A stretch of DNA of 56,732 nucleotides from Nostoc sp. CHAB 5844 (GCF_020829595.1 NZ_JAIVFW010000051.1:1-56732); one strand, 5' to 3'; positions 1 through 9,540 are shown, counted from the first letter of the stretch. Numbers and translations are program-made. Notes: generated by a model from the sequence alone, not told the origin.

Positions 1-176
1 TAAAATCGGATTTTATTCATGAAGAGTATGATTGAAAGTTAGATGAGGAAAGGGTTTTACAGTTTTCTGTTATCTATTTTGCGCCGCAGTCGCATCAAGA
101 CCTTTGTGCCAGTTGCGTAAGTCCTGAGTTATTGTAAGCTTTTGTGCTTACAAGTTGCACAATTGAAATTTTGGGG

Positions 177-425
177 AAAAACTTTAAACCCTCTCCCCTG
201 CTCACGCCAGTTGCTACAACGGAGGTTCCCTCCCTTCGGGTGACGCTCTTGAGCGTCGCTAACGCTGCGCTAACACAGTTGCCTGCGGAGGGAAACCCTC
301 CGTCCGCACTGATTCACCGCAACGCACTGACTCCTCTGCTCAAGAGCCACGCCAGTCGCGCGGCTGTCGGGAAACCCGCAAGGGGCGCGCTGGCTCCCCT
401 TGCGGTCTCAACAAGCAAACTTTTG
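177..425. repeat. GC-rich modular intergenic repeat block
   Basis: This block is packed with short palindromic modules such as GACGCTCTTGAGCGTC and CTAACGCTGCGCTAAC, and with CAACGCA / CGCCAG type words. The same modules recur near 10.05, 15.7, 23.5, 36.4, 45.7 and 56.6 kb. An open frame runs through it but its composition is that of the repeat, so I do not call a gene. Bases 1-176 show nothing I recognise. Confidence 0.8.
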
Positions 426-477
426 TGATTATTAGCTTATGACCTGTTTTGTCGAGTTATATGTATCAGTTTTTGTA

Positions 478-593
478 ATACCAATTCCTGATGAAGATGC
501 ATAGAAAAAACCCCACCGCCTACGGCACCTCCCCTTGCGAAGGGGAGGTTGGGAGGGTTCAAAATAATGTGCAGCTTTAGAGAGAATCGGTAT
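478..593. repeat. MITE-like element with short terminal inverted repeats
   Basis: The ends ATACCAATTC and GAATCGGTAT form an imperfect inverted repeat. The centre holds a GC-rich hairpin (CCTCCCCTTGCGAAGGGGAGG-type) of a kind that recurs at 46.1 and 33.2 kb. No coding capacity is seen, so it is probably a non-autonomous miniature element. Confidence 0.55.
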
Positions 594-656
594 AAAAGCG
601 ATTATATCTCCTGAAACAAATATCATATATAAAACACGATCGCTTCATTACCACTA

Positions 657-1334
657 TCAACTCAAAACATCAGGATCTATCCCCAATCGTCGCAATTCTT
701 CTGCCAATCTTTGAGCGCGTTGTTCGGCAATTATTGCTCTTTCTTCTGGAGACAAAAATCTTATGCCTTGCTCGTTATACCAATATAACCAATCCCGCGT
801 GATTCCTTGATAGGTTCCTGGTTCATAACCAATTGCTAAACCTATCTCTGGCAACCAAACGCGATCGCCTGTTTGCAATACATATTCACCATTAATCAGA
901 CGATAAACTTCTAATGGTGGTTTTTTACGCCTTTGGGGATTGTAGACAACATAATACAAAACTTCCATTTGTGCATAACGTTTCTTTTTGTGGGTATATT
1001 CACCCCTGCGTCTATGAGAAACAACTTCTAACGCCATAATGGGCATGACTTTTTCTTCCCACAGTACATAACTCAAGCGCAAATTCTCATCAAGAACTCG
1101 CTCGACTCCTAAACTTAAAAACCCATTAGGGACAATTGGTGGTTGTTCAGGATCGTAGTAAATACCCATATCAACGCCAAAAAACCAATTCATCTGGCTT
1201 GCCCATATCCAAGCTAAGATGGCTTCTAGCAAGCCAGGAATTAAATGTTGTAGTTGATTATCCACAGGTTCGTCGTCAGAGTCGGGCAGATCCTCGGCGG
1301 AGGGTAAACAGTGCAGTGGGTTGTAATTTAACAT
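657..1334 (-). CDS. Uma2 family protein (DUF820, putative PD-(D/E)XK endonuclease)
   Basis: This 225-residue protein has the Uma2 layout. An acidic N-terminal stretch (SAEDLPDSDDEPVDNQLQ) is followed by a central FFGVDMGIYYDPEQPP segment, then PIMALEVVSH carrying the presumed catalytic Asp/Glu residues, then a basic EYTHKKKRY segment. The C-terminus is rich in Glu/Arg (ERAIIAEQRAQRLAEELRR) and ends in the usual 'LGIDPD' tail. The frame extends upstream to 1430, but the start at 1334 (MLNYNPLHC) fits the family N-terminus better. Uma2 proteins are very numerous in filamentous cyanobacteria and none has a firmly assigned substrate. A second member lies at 48571-49326. It is divergent from the CPBP gene that starts at 1463. 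Confidence 0.85.
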   Translation of the reverse strand: MLNYNPLHCLPSAEDLPDSDDEPVDNQLQHLIPGLLEAILAWIWASQMNWFFGVDMGIYYDPEQPPIVPNGFLSLGVERVLDENLRLSYVLWEEKVMPIMALEVVSHRRRGEYTHKKKRYAQMEVLYYVVYNPQRRKKPPLEVYRLINGEYVLQTGDRVWLPEIGLAIGYEPGTYQGITRDWLYWYNEQGIRFLSPEERAIIAEQRAQRLAEELRRLGIDPDVLS

Positions 1335-1462
1335 GGTGGGATGCTCAGAGCGATCGCTGTCCTTGTAAAGTAGACTCACAATATTGATGATATCTATCCA
1401 CCTCTTGCTTTTTCTTGCGATAATTCCCAAGGGGTCTGTTCTGGTTTGTCAAAGGGGGATAG

Positions 1463-3046
1463 ATGACAATCAAACGGTTGGTTTTAATATTTTCGACTTT
1501 GTTAGCAATTGGGTTGGCAACTTTATCTTTAGTCAGTAGTTGGCAGAAACCCCAGTTTCAAAGTCGTCTGGAACTTTATCAGACAAACATTGCGCTGCAA
1601 GCCCAAGCTTGGCAACCAGAAGATAGCAATGATAATCTTCAGGTGATTCGCCAAGCCATACTGGAAGATCAGCCTTTGGAAAATGCCACGCAGCAATATC
1701 AGGAGGCGCAAAAATCTGTACAAACTAGTCTAGATAAAGTTAAAAACCAACTTGCACAGCTAACGCCATCAAAAATTACTACTCCAGCTAAACCCCTACC
1801 AGAAGATACTTTTGATACTGACACATCTCCTGACGTAAAACTGCAACAGTTACAGCAGTCTTTCAATCAACAGCAAAAACTACTAGCAGAATTAGATTTG
1901 CGGCTAGGCATTTTACAAGCGCAACAAGGACAACAAGACGCAGCATTTAAAACATGGAACGAGTTACAACAGCCAGTAGAATCAGCTAACCCACCACCCA
2001 GCACTGAGTTCAGAGATACTGCTAATGTCTTAAGTGGACTTTGGAGTAATCCCCCCCGTATCTTACCCAATGCCCAACAGCTGATTCAAAAGAATTTAGA
2101 TGGTTGGTTTCGTTACACCGCTTTAGTTCAGCTATACCAACTTCAGCAACGTCAAGAACCTTTATTGGCAGTTAAAGCTGCACAGCAAGAAGCCGCTGCT
2201 AACGCTGTGTTTAAACTAACCCTCATCGGCACTGTACCAGCTTTAGCAGCTTTGGTAGGTACAATCCTGCTGATTTTCTTATTTACTCAACGCTTGTTGA
2301 AAGGCAAAGCTGCCTTGATAAGTCAAAATGCTGATGTACCTTGGAAAACGCCTTGGGATGGAGACACAATTTTACAAGTTTTTGTCCTGGGTTTTTTCTT
2401 TATGGGGCAATTGTTAGTACCTTGGATTTTATCGTTACTCCCGATTCCTCGCCCTGTTGGTAATGTGCGACTTCAAGCTTTGTATGTCTTAGTTAGTTAT
2501 ATTTTCGTGGCTTTAGGAGCGCTGTCGGTATTATATTTTTCAGTGAAAAAGTTCATTCCGCTACCTGAGTTTTGGTTTCGCTTCCGTTTGCAGGACAAGT
2601 GGTGGTTGTGGGGACTGGGTGGTTATTGCACCGCTTTACCTGTAGTTGTGGTGGTGTCGTTGATTAATCAAAAGTTATGGCAAGGACAAGGTGGCAGTAA
2701 CCCATTATTGCAACTAGCACTAGAAAGCCAAGATTTTGTGGCGTTAGGAATATTTTTCTTTACAGCAGCGATCGCAGCTCCAATATTTGAAGAAACTTTA
2801 TTTCGTGGCTTTTTGTTGCCTTCCTTGACTCGTTACATCCCTGTTTGGGCAGCAATTCTAGCTAGTAGTTTATTGTTTGCGATCGCACATCTTAGCTTGT
2901 CAGAAGTTTTACCACTCACAGCTTTAGGGATCGTTCTAGGAGTAGTTTACACGCGATCGCGCAATCTTCTAGCTCCTATGCTGCTTCACAGCCTCTGGAA
3001 TAGCGGCACACTACTTAGTCTATTTCTCTTGGGTAGTGGTAATTAA
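1463..3046 (+). CDS. CPBP family intramembrane glutamic endopeptidase
   Basis: This 527-residue integral membrane protein has the three CPBP/Abi signature motifs at its C-terminus: EETLFRG from residue 443 (EExxxR), FAIAH at 472-476 (FxxxH) and HSLWN at 509-513 (HxxxN). These form the active site of Rce1-like intramembrane proteases. One membrane segment lies near residues 5-24. A soluble, Gln-rich region of about 200 residues follows, then several membrane helices from about residue 250 on. The long N-terminal extracytoplasmic region is typical of the cyanobacterial members rather than of minimal CPBP proteins. The substrate is unknown. It stands alone, divergent from the Uma2 gene. Confidence 0.9.
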   Translation: MTIKRLVLIFSTLLAIGLATLSLVSSWQKPQFQSRLELYQTNIALQAQAWQPEDSNDNLQVIRQAILEDQPLENATQQYQEAQKSVQTSLDKVKNQLAQLTPSKITTPAKPLPEDTFDTDTSPDVKLQQLQQSFNQQQKLLAELDLRLGILQAQQGQQDAAFKTWNELQQPVESANPPPSTEFRDTANVLSGLWSNPPRILPNAQQLIQKNLDGWFRYTALVQLYQLQQRQEPLLAVKAAQQEAAANAVFKLTLIGTVPALAALVGTILLIFLFTQRLLKGKAALISQNADVPWKTPWDGDTILQVFVLGFFFMGQLLVPWILSLLPIPRPVGNVRLQALYVLVSYIFVALGALSVLYFSVKKFIPLPEFWFRFRLQDKWWLWGLGGYCTALPVVVVVSLINQKLWQGQGGSNPLLQLALESQDFVALGIFFFTAAIAAPIFEETLFRGFLLPSLTRYIPVWAAILASSLLFAIAHLSLSEVLPLTALGIVLGVVYTRSRNLLAPMLLHSLWNSGTLLSLFLLGSGN

Positions 3047-3949
3047 TAAAACGTTGATTATACGGTTGCGGTAGCAAAAAATATCTGATTTCATCTGCGT
3101 AGGTGATGATTTTTCGCTGATAATTACTAAACATAAGTATTCAGTAAAATCTGACTCAAATTTAACAATATTGGCGGCGACGAAAATTTCAACAATACTG
3201 TTAAATAGATGACAAAACTTCTAGATAAACATTTAGTAATATCTAGACAGATGAAGCTATTTCTCAGATGTTGATTGCCTATCTATGCCATCTGTGGCAG
3301 GCAATATTGAATGGTAAATTCAGTTTTTAACCATAGGAGTTGCAAACGACAACTAAATAAGGTGATCAGTATAACCTAATACTGAAACCAAGATGGCATT
3401 TTTTCTAGTTGATATATGTCATCTATGTCTAATTTAGACCTTTCAACCTAAATTAGAATCACATCATTGCAGCCATATCAAAAAAGTCCGGAAATAACAT
3501 TAACGGGCTTGTAGAAAATGGTATGATATTACCGTTTTTTACTGTTCCTAAGTATTTATTCTCCTCTAGAGAAATCATACTTAAGAATCTGCAAAACTAC
3601 TGTCTTTGATGTCATAATTGCAATTAAATACATCTATCAAAGTAGCTTACTAGTTATAAGCTACAAAATAATTGCTTTTACTACGTATATTTGTAGTGTT
3701 TACTTAAAGTGTTGACATCTGTATTTGGGCAGAAGTTAGGCGTATACTAGCAAAACATCAGCCCGATCAACATTTTTTCTAGCTTATTATTCCTAGTCGA
3801 CTAAGAAAAAACCGAGTTTTTCTTGGTGATTTCACAATATCTATTTTGAGGTTAAATCCTCTTAATTACGAATTGTGAATTGATATTGCCTATTCTTAAT
3901 TAGAAGCAAAATTTAACTTTTTACCTAATCTTTCAGGAGTAACAACACT
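3047..3949. other. 903-bp gene-free, AT-rich intergenic region
   Basis: I see no convincing open frame, tRNA or large repeat here. A short A/T-rich hairpin lies around 3804-3825 (AAGAAAAA / TTTTTCTT with a CCGAG-type loop), a sequence often seen between cyanobacterial genes. The right end provides the leader of the TM2 gene. The length is unusual for the neighbourhood, so a small RNA or an unrecognised remnant is possible. Confidence 0.4.
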
Positions 3950-4228
3950 ATGGCAAATCTCAACCCTACAAGTCATCCTAATAAGCAACTTTTGGCTGGT
4001 TACTGTGGAATTCTTTTTGGAGGTTTTGGAGTTCATAAATTTATTTTAGGATATGCTGCTGAAGGCTTTATTATGTTAGCTATATCTATAGTTGCAGGCA
4101 CGTTTACCTATGGAATTGCCTTGATAGTTATGCAACTTATAGGTCTGATTGAAGGCATGATTTATTTAAACAAGTCCTCGGAAGAATTTGCCAATATCTA
4201 TTTTGTCAATAAACAGGGCTGGTTCTAA
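3950..4228 (+). CDS. TM2 domain-containing protein
   Basis: This 92-residue protein starts with a short polar stretch (PTSHPNKQ). It then has the TM2 signature LLAGYCGILFGGFGVHKFIL followed by GYAAEGFIMLAISIV, that is, two membrane helices joined by a tight turn containing the conserved G-x-H-x-F-Y/I-L-G pattern. A good ribosome site (TCAGGAG) lies 10 nt before the ATG. TM2 proteins are small inner-membrane proteins of unknown function. No operon partner is obvious; the next frame is a separate small membrane protein. Confidence 0.85.
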   Translation: MANLNPTSHPNKQLLAGYCGILFGGFGVHKFILGYAAEGFIMLAISIVAGTFTYGIALIVMQLIGLIEGMIYLNKSSEEFANIYFVNKQGWF

Positions 4229-4407
4229 AATTACATATCGCTCTTGCGTTACTCTATCCAGAAGAGACAGCTAAAGTAACCAAGAGCCATACAACTGCTT
4301 TTACCAAATATCCTTTAGGTCAATGGCTTTCTACAATAATTATTAAATGACCCTACAATACTGAAAATTACTTACAGCTTTTGAGTAAACAGTCTGATTA
4401 TACTGTT

Positions 4408-4587
4408 ATGCCAACTATCAAACGTAAACATCTCATTTGGTTTTTATTACTGCTATTAGGCTGTGGATATTTCAGTACTATGTCTAATTTAGAAATCAAT
4501 TCTTATTTAAAGAGCCTGATTTTCCTAGCGCCAATGCAGTTTGCAGCGATTGTTTATGTCACTTATCGACGTTGGAACCGCAGTTGA
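4408..4587 (+). CDS. Small hypothetical membrane protein
   Basis: This 59-residue frame begins at the first ATG. A TTG nine codons earlier, at 4381, is an alternative start. It encodes two hydrophobic segments (LIWFLLLLLGCGYF and SLIFLAPMQFAAIVYVTY) with a basic C-terminus (YRRWNRS), consistent with a two-pass inner-membrane protein. I do not recognise a family, and no clear ribosome site is visible. It lies 180 bp after the TM2 gene on the same strand. It may be a real small gene, but confidence is moderate. Confidence 0.45.
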   Translation: MPTIKRKHLIWFLLLLLGCGYFSTMSNLEINSYLKSLIFLAPMQFAAIVYVTYRRWNRS

Positions 4588-4722
4588 GGCTAAAACCAGA
4601 GGAATAAATAAAGAAAAATAATGTTATTTACATTCAGTCATAGTTCCAGATTTCGCCTACGCTCGAAATAGAGACGCTTTTAGTCAGGCGTTGAATGTTC
4701 GTAGCAAATCCAAAAACTTGCC

Positions 4723-7173
4723 ATGCAACTTGTGCCGAAAACGAACCTTGACCCAGAACTAGCCCCGACATCAGAGACAATTATTCTGGATGTAGGAGGT
4801 ATGAAGTGTGCTGGGTGTGTAAATGCTGTAGAACGTCAGCTAACCCAATATCCAGGAGTCAAGACTGCCTGCGTGAATTTGGCGACAGAGGTAGCAGTCG
4901 TAGAGTCAGAAGTTGGAGTGGTAGATCCGGATGCACTGGCAAAGCAATTAACCACCGCAGGATTCCCAACTCAACCCCGCAAAGCTAGTAACCAAATTGC
5001 TTTAGACGATTCAGCACAACGGCAGCATCAAGAAATGCGTGCTGCATTTCAACAGTTGGCGATCGCTGGTATATTGCTGGTGTTGTCGGGAATTGGGCAT
5101 TTCAGCAGTTTCAGTGGCTTAACATTGCCCATATTGGACAACATTTGGTTTCATTGTGGACTGGCAACAGTTGCACTCCTATTTCCCGGTCGTCCCATTA
5201 TCGTCGATGGTTGGCTAGGCTGGCGGCGCAATGCCCCCAACATGAACACCTTAGTGGGGTTGGGAACACTCACAGCTTATACTGCGAGTTTAATAGCGCT
5301 GTTGTTCCCGCAAATGGGTTGGGAGTGCTTCTTTGATGAACCAGTGATGATGTTAGGCTTTATCCTCTTGGGCAGGACATTAGAGAGACAAGCCAGAGGC
5401 AGGGCTGCCGCTGCCTTTAGACAATTACTCGCCCTCCAACCACAGGTAGCACGGTTAATTCCCAACCCAGACCCAGAAAAATGGCGAGTCGGTGCTAACA
5501 GTCTCGAAATCCCAGCAGAACAAGTGCGAGTTGGTGAATGGTTGCAGGTATTACCTGGAGATAAAATTCCGGTGGATGGCGAGGTTCGCTTTGGGCAGAC
5601 AACAGTAGATGAGTCAATGTTAACGGGCGAAGCAGTGCCTGTAAGTAAGCAACCAAGCGATATAGTTACAGCCGGAACTTTAAATCAGTCAGGTGCGATC
5701 GCAATTCAAGCAACCCGTACAGGTAAGGATACCACTTTGGCACAAATTGTCGCCTTAGTAGAAGCAGCCCAAACCCGCAAAGCACCTGTACAGAAATTAG
5801 CCGATAAAGTAGCTGGGTACTTCACCTACGGCGTGTTGACTGCTTCTGTATTGACATTTATCTTTTGGTATTTTTTTGGTACGCATATCTGGCCTAGTGT
5901 CACCATGTCCAGTGGCATGGAAATGATGAGTCACGCTGCCCACAGCAAACACTCAGCACTCAGCATTCACACTTCGGCTTCGCTCAGTGAACAGCACTCA
6001 GCACTCTTAACCAGCTTAAAACTTGCGATCGCCGTGATGGTAGTCGCTTGTCCCTGTGCTTTAGGACTAGCCACACCCACAGCGATTCTCGTTGGCACTG
6101 GCATAGGCGCAGAACGGGGTTTATTAATCAAAGGTGGTGATGTTTTAGAAAAAGTCCACCAATTAAATACTGTGGTCTTCGATAAAACTGGTACTCTCAC
6201 CACAGGTAATCCTACCGTCACCGATTGTCTTGTATTGGAGGGGTTAGAGGCTAGAGGCTGGGGGCTAGAAAAAACATTATCTAATGCTTCCTGCCTCATT
6301 CAACTAGCAGCCGCCGTCGAAAGTGGCACATATCACCCCCTAGCCAAAGCAATTCAGCAAGAAGTAAAGCGCCAGCAGTTAACTATACCCAATGCCGTAG
6401 ATTTTCATACAGAACCAGGATTAGGGGTGTCTGCGGTTGTGGAAGAGACAACAGTGCTGTTAGGCAATCAAGATTGGTTGAGTTGGCACGGAATTGCTGT
6501 TAATGAAATTGCACAACAAGAGATTCAAAGACTAGCAACAGCAGGTAAAACAGTTGTTTGCGTAGCCGTTGGCGGCACTTTAGCTGGACTCATCGCCGTT
6601 CAAGATACCCTGCGGCCAGATGCCCAAACCACAGTAGATAAATTGCGTCAAATGGGTTTACGGGTTATGTTAGTGAGTGGCGATCGCCCAGAAGCCGCCA
6701 ATGCGATCGGTAAACAATTAGGATTAGATAGCACTGATGTCATAGCCGGAGTTCCCCCCAGCAAAAAAGCTGCCGTTATCCAAGAATTACAAACAAAATC
6801 GGCGGCTAAAGTGGCAATGGTCGGAGATGGCATTAATGATGCTCCCGCCTTATCTCAAGCAGATGTTGGCATTGCCTTACACTCAGGCACAGACGTGGCA
6901 ATGGAAACTGCGGAAATTGTCTTGATGAGCGATCGCTTAAGTGACGTTGTAGAATCCATTGGGCTGAGTCGTGCCACATTCAACAAAATCCGCCAAAATT
7001 TATTTTGGGCTTTTGCATACAATACCTTGGGTATTCCTTTAGCAGCAGGTGTTTTGTTGCCAAGTATGAGTTTTGTTCTCAGTCCATCTAACGCTGCTGC
7101 ACTCATGGCTTTTAGTTCTGTTAGTGTTGTAACTAACTCTGTACTCTTACGAAGACTAGCGCACCGTCTATAA
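4723..7173 (+). CDS. Heavy-metal (copper-type) P1B ATPase
   Basis: This 816-residue cation pump has one N-terminal metal-binding domain with GGMKCAGC (residues about 25-32), the actuator loop TGEAVPVSKQ, the ion-binding membrane motif CPCALGLATPT, the phosphorylation site DKTGTLT, the HP motif in YHPLAKAI, and the hinge GDGINDAP. The CPC and CxxC motifs indicate Cu(I)/Ag(I) transport as in cyanobacterial PacS and CtaA; I cannot say which of the two it is. Two stretches look inserted. Residues about 409-428 before the CPC helix are encoded by 'agcactcag'-type intergenic repeat DNA (5949-6010). Residues about 504-517 between DKTG and HP are encoded by 'ggctagaggctgggggctag' (around 6240-6270). 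Both keep the frame. The gene is monocistronic, with a hairpin at 7268-7289 after it. Confidence 0.95.
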   Translation: MQLVPKTNLDPELAPTSETIILDVGGMKCAGCVNAVERQLTQYPGVKTACVNLATEVAVVESEVGVVDPDALAKQLTTAGFPTQPRKASNQIALDDSAQRQHQEMRAAFQQLAIAGILLVLSGIGHFSSFSGLTLPILDNIWFHCGLATVALLFPGRPIIVDGWLGWRRNAPNMNTLVGLGTLTAYTASLIALLFPQMGWECFFDEPVMMLGFILLGRTLERQARGRAAAAFRQLLALQPQVARLIPNPDPEKWRVGANSLEIPAEQVRVGEWLQVLPGDKIPVDGEVRFGQTTVDESMLTGEAVPVSKQPSDIVTAGTLNQSGAIAIQATRTGKDTTLAQIVALVEAAQTRKAPVQKLADKVAGYFTYGVLTASVLTFIFWYFFGTHIWPSVTMSSGMEMMSHAAHSKHSALSIHTSASLSEQHSALLTSLKLAIAVMVVACPCALGLATPTAILVGTGIGAERGLLIKGGDVLEKVHQLNTVVFDKTGTLTTGNPTVTDCLVLEGLEARGWGLEKTLSNASCLIQLAAAVESGTYHPLAKAIQQEVKRQQLTIPNAVDFHTEPGLGVSAVVEETTVLLGNQDWLSWHGIAVNEIAQQEIQRLATAGKTVVCVAVGGTLAGLIAVQDTLRPDAQTTVDKLRQMGLRVMLVSGDRPEAANAIGKQLGLDSTDVIAGVPPSKKAAVIQELQTKSAAKVAMVGDGINDAPALSQADVGIALHSGTDVAMETAEIVLMSDRLSDVVESIGLSRATFNKIRQNLFWAFAYNTLGIPLAAGVLLPSMSFVLSPSNAAALMAFSSVSVVTNSVLLRRLAHRL

Positions 7174-7267
7174 AGACTGTTGTTGAATGTATGAGTGCAA
7201 ACTAAATGTCGGTTATTACCAACTCAGGTTAAACTAAATCGTTAGTTAGGTGTTAAACATCTCATAG

Positions 7268-7289
7268 AGTAGAACACGAATGTTCTACT
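7268..7289 (+). terminator. Hairpin after the P-type ATPase gene
   Basis: The perfect 9-bp inverted repeat AGTAGAACA / TGTTCTACT has a CGAA tetraloop and lies 95 bp after the stop codon. It lacks a clear T-run, so it may be a terminator or an mRNA-stabilising hairpin. Confidence 0.45.
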
Positions 7290-7352
7290 CTTCCCAGTCA
7301 GTAAAGCTTTCAAGTTTGTCAGAGTTATTACCACAGACTGTAGTAAGCAAGA

Positions 7353-7862
7353 ATGGTAGGAAACAACAATAAACAAACGTTAATCAATCAAAGTTCCGCT
7401 GTTAGTGAAAACGATATATCAATGGCACCAGAAACGAATGAAAGCCATCTACTGATTCTTGAAGATGATCAAGGTCGCAAGGAATTTCCTCTAGAAAATT
7501 CCGTTTACTCTATTGGCAGAGACCGCGATTGCAACATCCGTTTAGTATCTCAGTTTGTCTCTCGCCGTCATGCTACCTTAGTCAGATTACCAAGAGAGCA
7601 AAACAGTCATAGTTATTACTATCGGATTGTAGATGGTGATGCTAAAGGTAAACCCAGTGCCAACGGATTGATGATTAACGGGCGCAAAATCCCGGCTCAC
7701 GATTTAAAAAACGAAGACGAAATCGTTTTTGGCCCGCAAGTACGCGCCATCTATTATCTATTGCGAAATACTCAGCGCTCAGGGCAAACAGACTCCAGCG
7801 AGTACGATATTACCCTAATCAACCCTGGTATGACCGACGATACAGAAGACATAGAAGACTAA
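7353..7862 (+). CDS. FHA domain-containing protein
   Basis: This 169-residue protein has one forkhead-associated domain. Residues about 45-125 contain YSIGRDRDCNIRL, the SRRHA phosphothreonine-binding motif (SQFVSRRHATLV) and NGLMINGRKI, all classic FHA landmarks. The N-terminal 30 residues are polar and probably disordered. The acidic tail (DDTEDIED) is unusual and could be an interaction segment. FHA proteins bind phosphothreonine peptides, often as partners of Ser/Thr kinases; no kinase is encoded nearby. No ribosome site is evident at this ATG, and an internal ATG (MAPETNESH) is an alternative. Confidence 0.9.
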   Translation: MVGNNNKQTLINQSSAVSENDISMAPETNESHLLILEDDQGRKEFPLENSVYSIGRDRDCNIRLVSQFVSRRHATLVRLPREQNSHSYYYRIVDGDAKGKPSANGLMINGRKIPAHDLKNEDEIVFGPQVRAIYYLLRNTQRSGQTDSSEYDITLINPGMTDDTEDIED

Positions 7863-7917
7863 AAACCAGCGAATTGTTAATTAGCTGACTCGTTTTCAAC
7901 GAACCAAATTTGTGAGA

Positions 7918-7939
7918 GCTAGCTTTACCCAAAGCTAGC
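7918..7939. terminator. Hairpin after the FHA gene
   Basis: The 9-bp inverted repeat GCTAGCTTT / AAAGCTAGC has a four-base loop and starts 56 bp after the FHA stop codon. No T-tract follows, so a terminator role is only likely. Confidence 0.4.
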
Positions 7940-8077
7940 CTAGCAAGCATCTTAACCAAAAGCAGAAATACTTACAGCAGATTTTAAGTGAGTAAAGTAC
8001 ACCATTTCAGTCTCAAAGCTAAGTATGGAGACCTTTTATTCTGAATTTTGACTCCTGACTTCTGAATTCTGCTGTAA

Positions 8078-8425
8078 TTATCCCGCAAGACTTTCAATTA
8101 AATGCCAATGGCGACTTTCTTCAATCTCCTGCTTGACAAATTCAAACGTTTTTCGGCAGTGATTCTCAAGTTGGAGTGGCAGTTCCTCGTTTTTAGTCAC
8201 AATACTCATCCGGGTTTCTGTTTCAGTAGCGGTTGATTTCTCAATGAATACTTCAACCTTGACTAACTTAGAGAAGGAAACATTACCAGGAATTTCACGA
8301 GCCAAAATGTAATCGGCATTGTAATATTGAATTTCCAAATCGCAGCCTTGTAGAAGGTCTAAAAGTAACGGCTGAAGATGATCAAAAGGAATAGAAATAG
8401 TAAATGAACAGGTATAGCGAGCCAT
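8078..8425 (-). CDS. Conserved cyanobacterial hypothetical protein
   Basis: This 115-residue frame starts at MARYTCSFTI; longer starts at 8440 and 8566 extend into the neighbouring promoter. The sequence alternates hydrophobic and charged beta-strand-like stretches (CSFTISIPFDHLQPLLLDLL, LVKVEVFIEKS, TRMSIVTKN) and ends in a helix (CRKTFEFVKQEIEES). That resembles an SRPBCC/polyketide-cyclase-like half-barrel, but I cannot name a family with confidence. It is divergent from the epimerase at 8620, with a 195-bp spacer. Confidence 0.6.
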   Translation of the reverse strand: MARYTCSFTISIPFDHLQPLLLDLLQGCDLEIQYYNADYILAREIPGNVSFSKLVKVEVFIEKSTATETETRMSIVTKNEELPLQLENHCRKTFEFVKQEIEESRHWHLIESLAG

Positions 8426-8619
8426 AATAGCCCCAAGCATTGCAACACTCCGTCCATCGTATAATACCGAAGCCTCTAAACGGTAAATCATTACAGATTG
8501 ATTACAGAAACATACTGGGTAATCAGAAAAAGTTACATGCTTTTGGCGAGAACCCAAGAGAAACACAAGTTGAAAATTTGATAAAAAACTTTAAAATAAG
8601 GCTTTGGTGGAGGTGCATT

Positions 8620-9540
8620 ATGAAAGTAGCAATTACTGGAGCAACAGGATTAGTCGGTAGTCGTTTGGTAGAGCGACTCCACAAGGAAGGTCATCAAGTA
8701 TTGGTGTTAACTCGTAACACTAACTTTGCTCAGAAGGTTTTTCCACCTGCAAATTTCTCAAATGTAGAAATTGTTACCTATACGCCAACTAAATCTGGTG
8801 CTTGGCAAGATGCAATTGCTGGTTGCGAAGCTGTAGTTAATCTAGCAGGCGAAGCTATCGGTGAGGGACGCTGGACACCAGAACGTAAGCAAGAAATCCT
8901 CAATAGTCGTCAGTTAGGTACTCAGAAAATAGTTGAAGCTATAGCCAAAGCCAACCCCAAGCCTAGAGTATTCGTCAATACTTCGGCTATTGGTTACTAC
9001 GGCACAAGTGAAACCGCTACCTTTGATGAAGATAGTGTATCTGGTAATGATTTTCTGGCTCAAGTCTGCCAAGCCTGGGAAGCCGAAGCAACAAAAGTCA
9101 AAGATGCTGGGGTGCGATTGGTAATTCTGCGTTTTGGTATTGTTCTCGCCAATGGTGGTGCATTAGCCAAAATGATTCCGCCTTTTCAACTCTTTGCTGG
9201 GGGGCCAATTGGCAGTGGTCGCCAATGGTTTTCTTGGATTCATATTGACGATTTAGTTAACTTAATTTTGCAAGCTTTAAGCAAGTCATACATGGAAGGG
9301 GTGTATAATGCTACCGCCCCGAACCCTGTCCGCATGAATGATCTCGCTCAAACTTTAGGACAAGTATTGCATCGTCCCTCTTGGTTGCCTGTGCCAGCTT
9401 TTGCAATTGAAGCTCTTCTAGGCGATGGAGCGATTGTAGTTTTAGAAGGTCAGCAAGTTCTACCTAAACGTACCTTAGAATCTGGTTTTGCGTATCAATA
9501 TCTTAATTTGCAACCAGCATTGCAGCAGATTTTAAGATAA
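8620..9540 (+). CDS. TIGR01777 family NAD-dependent epimerase/dehydratase (SulA/YfcH-like)
   Basis: This 306-residue Rossmann-fold protein starts with MKVAITGATGLVGSRL, the G-x-x-G-x-x-G dinucleotide site. Family hallmarks follow: NLAGEAIGEGRW, NTSAIGYYG with the YxxxK-like region altered as is usual in this subgroup, and WFSWIHIDDLV. The start at 8620 is chosen over the longer frame (8440) because a ribosome site (GGAGGT) sits just before this ATG and the Rossmann fold begins at residue 2. Homologues are annotated as cell-division inhibitor SulA in cyanobacteria and as YfcH in enterobacteria. The substrate is unknown. A heptamer hairpin follows the stop codon immediately. Confidence 0.9.
   Translation: MKVAITGATGLVGSRLVERLHKEGHQVLVLTRNTNFAQKVFPPANFSNVEIVTYTPTKSGAWQDAIAGCEAVVNLAGEAIGEGRWTPERKQEILNSRQLGTQKIVEAIAKANPKPRVFVNTSAIGYYGTSETATFDEDSVSGNDFLAQVCQAWEAEATKVKDAGVRLVILRFGIVLANGGALAKMIPPFQLFAGGPIGSGRQWFSWIHIDDLVNLILQALSKSYMEGVYNATAPNPVRMNDLAQTLGQVLHRPSWLPVPAFAIEALLGDGAIVVLEGQQVLPKRTLESGFAYQYLNLQPALQQILR

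Noticed and set aside
144-428. 94-codon open frame on the plus strand
   Set aside because: It runs almost entirely through modular repeat DNA; its residues mirror the repeat words and no ribosome site or family similarity is seen.
4213-4349. Open stretch without a start codon after the TM2 gene
   Set aside because: It has no ATG/GTG/TTG start in a useful place and no resemblance to a known protein; kept only as a possible remnant.
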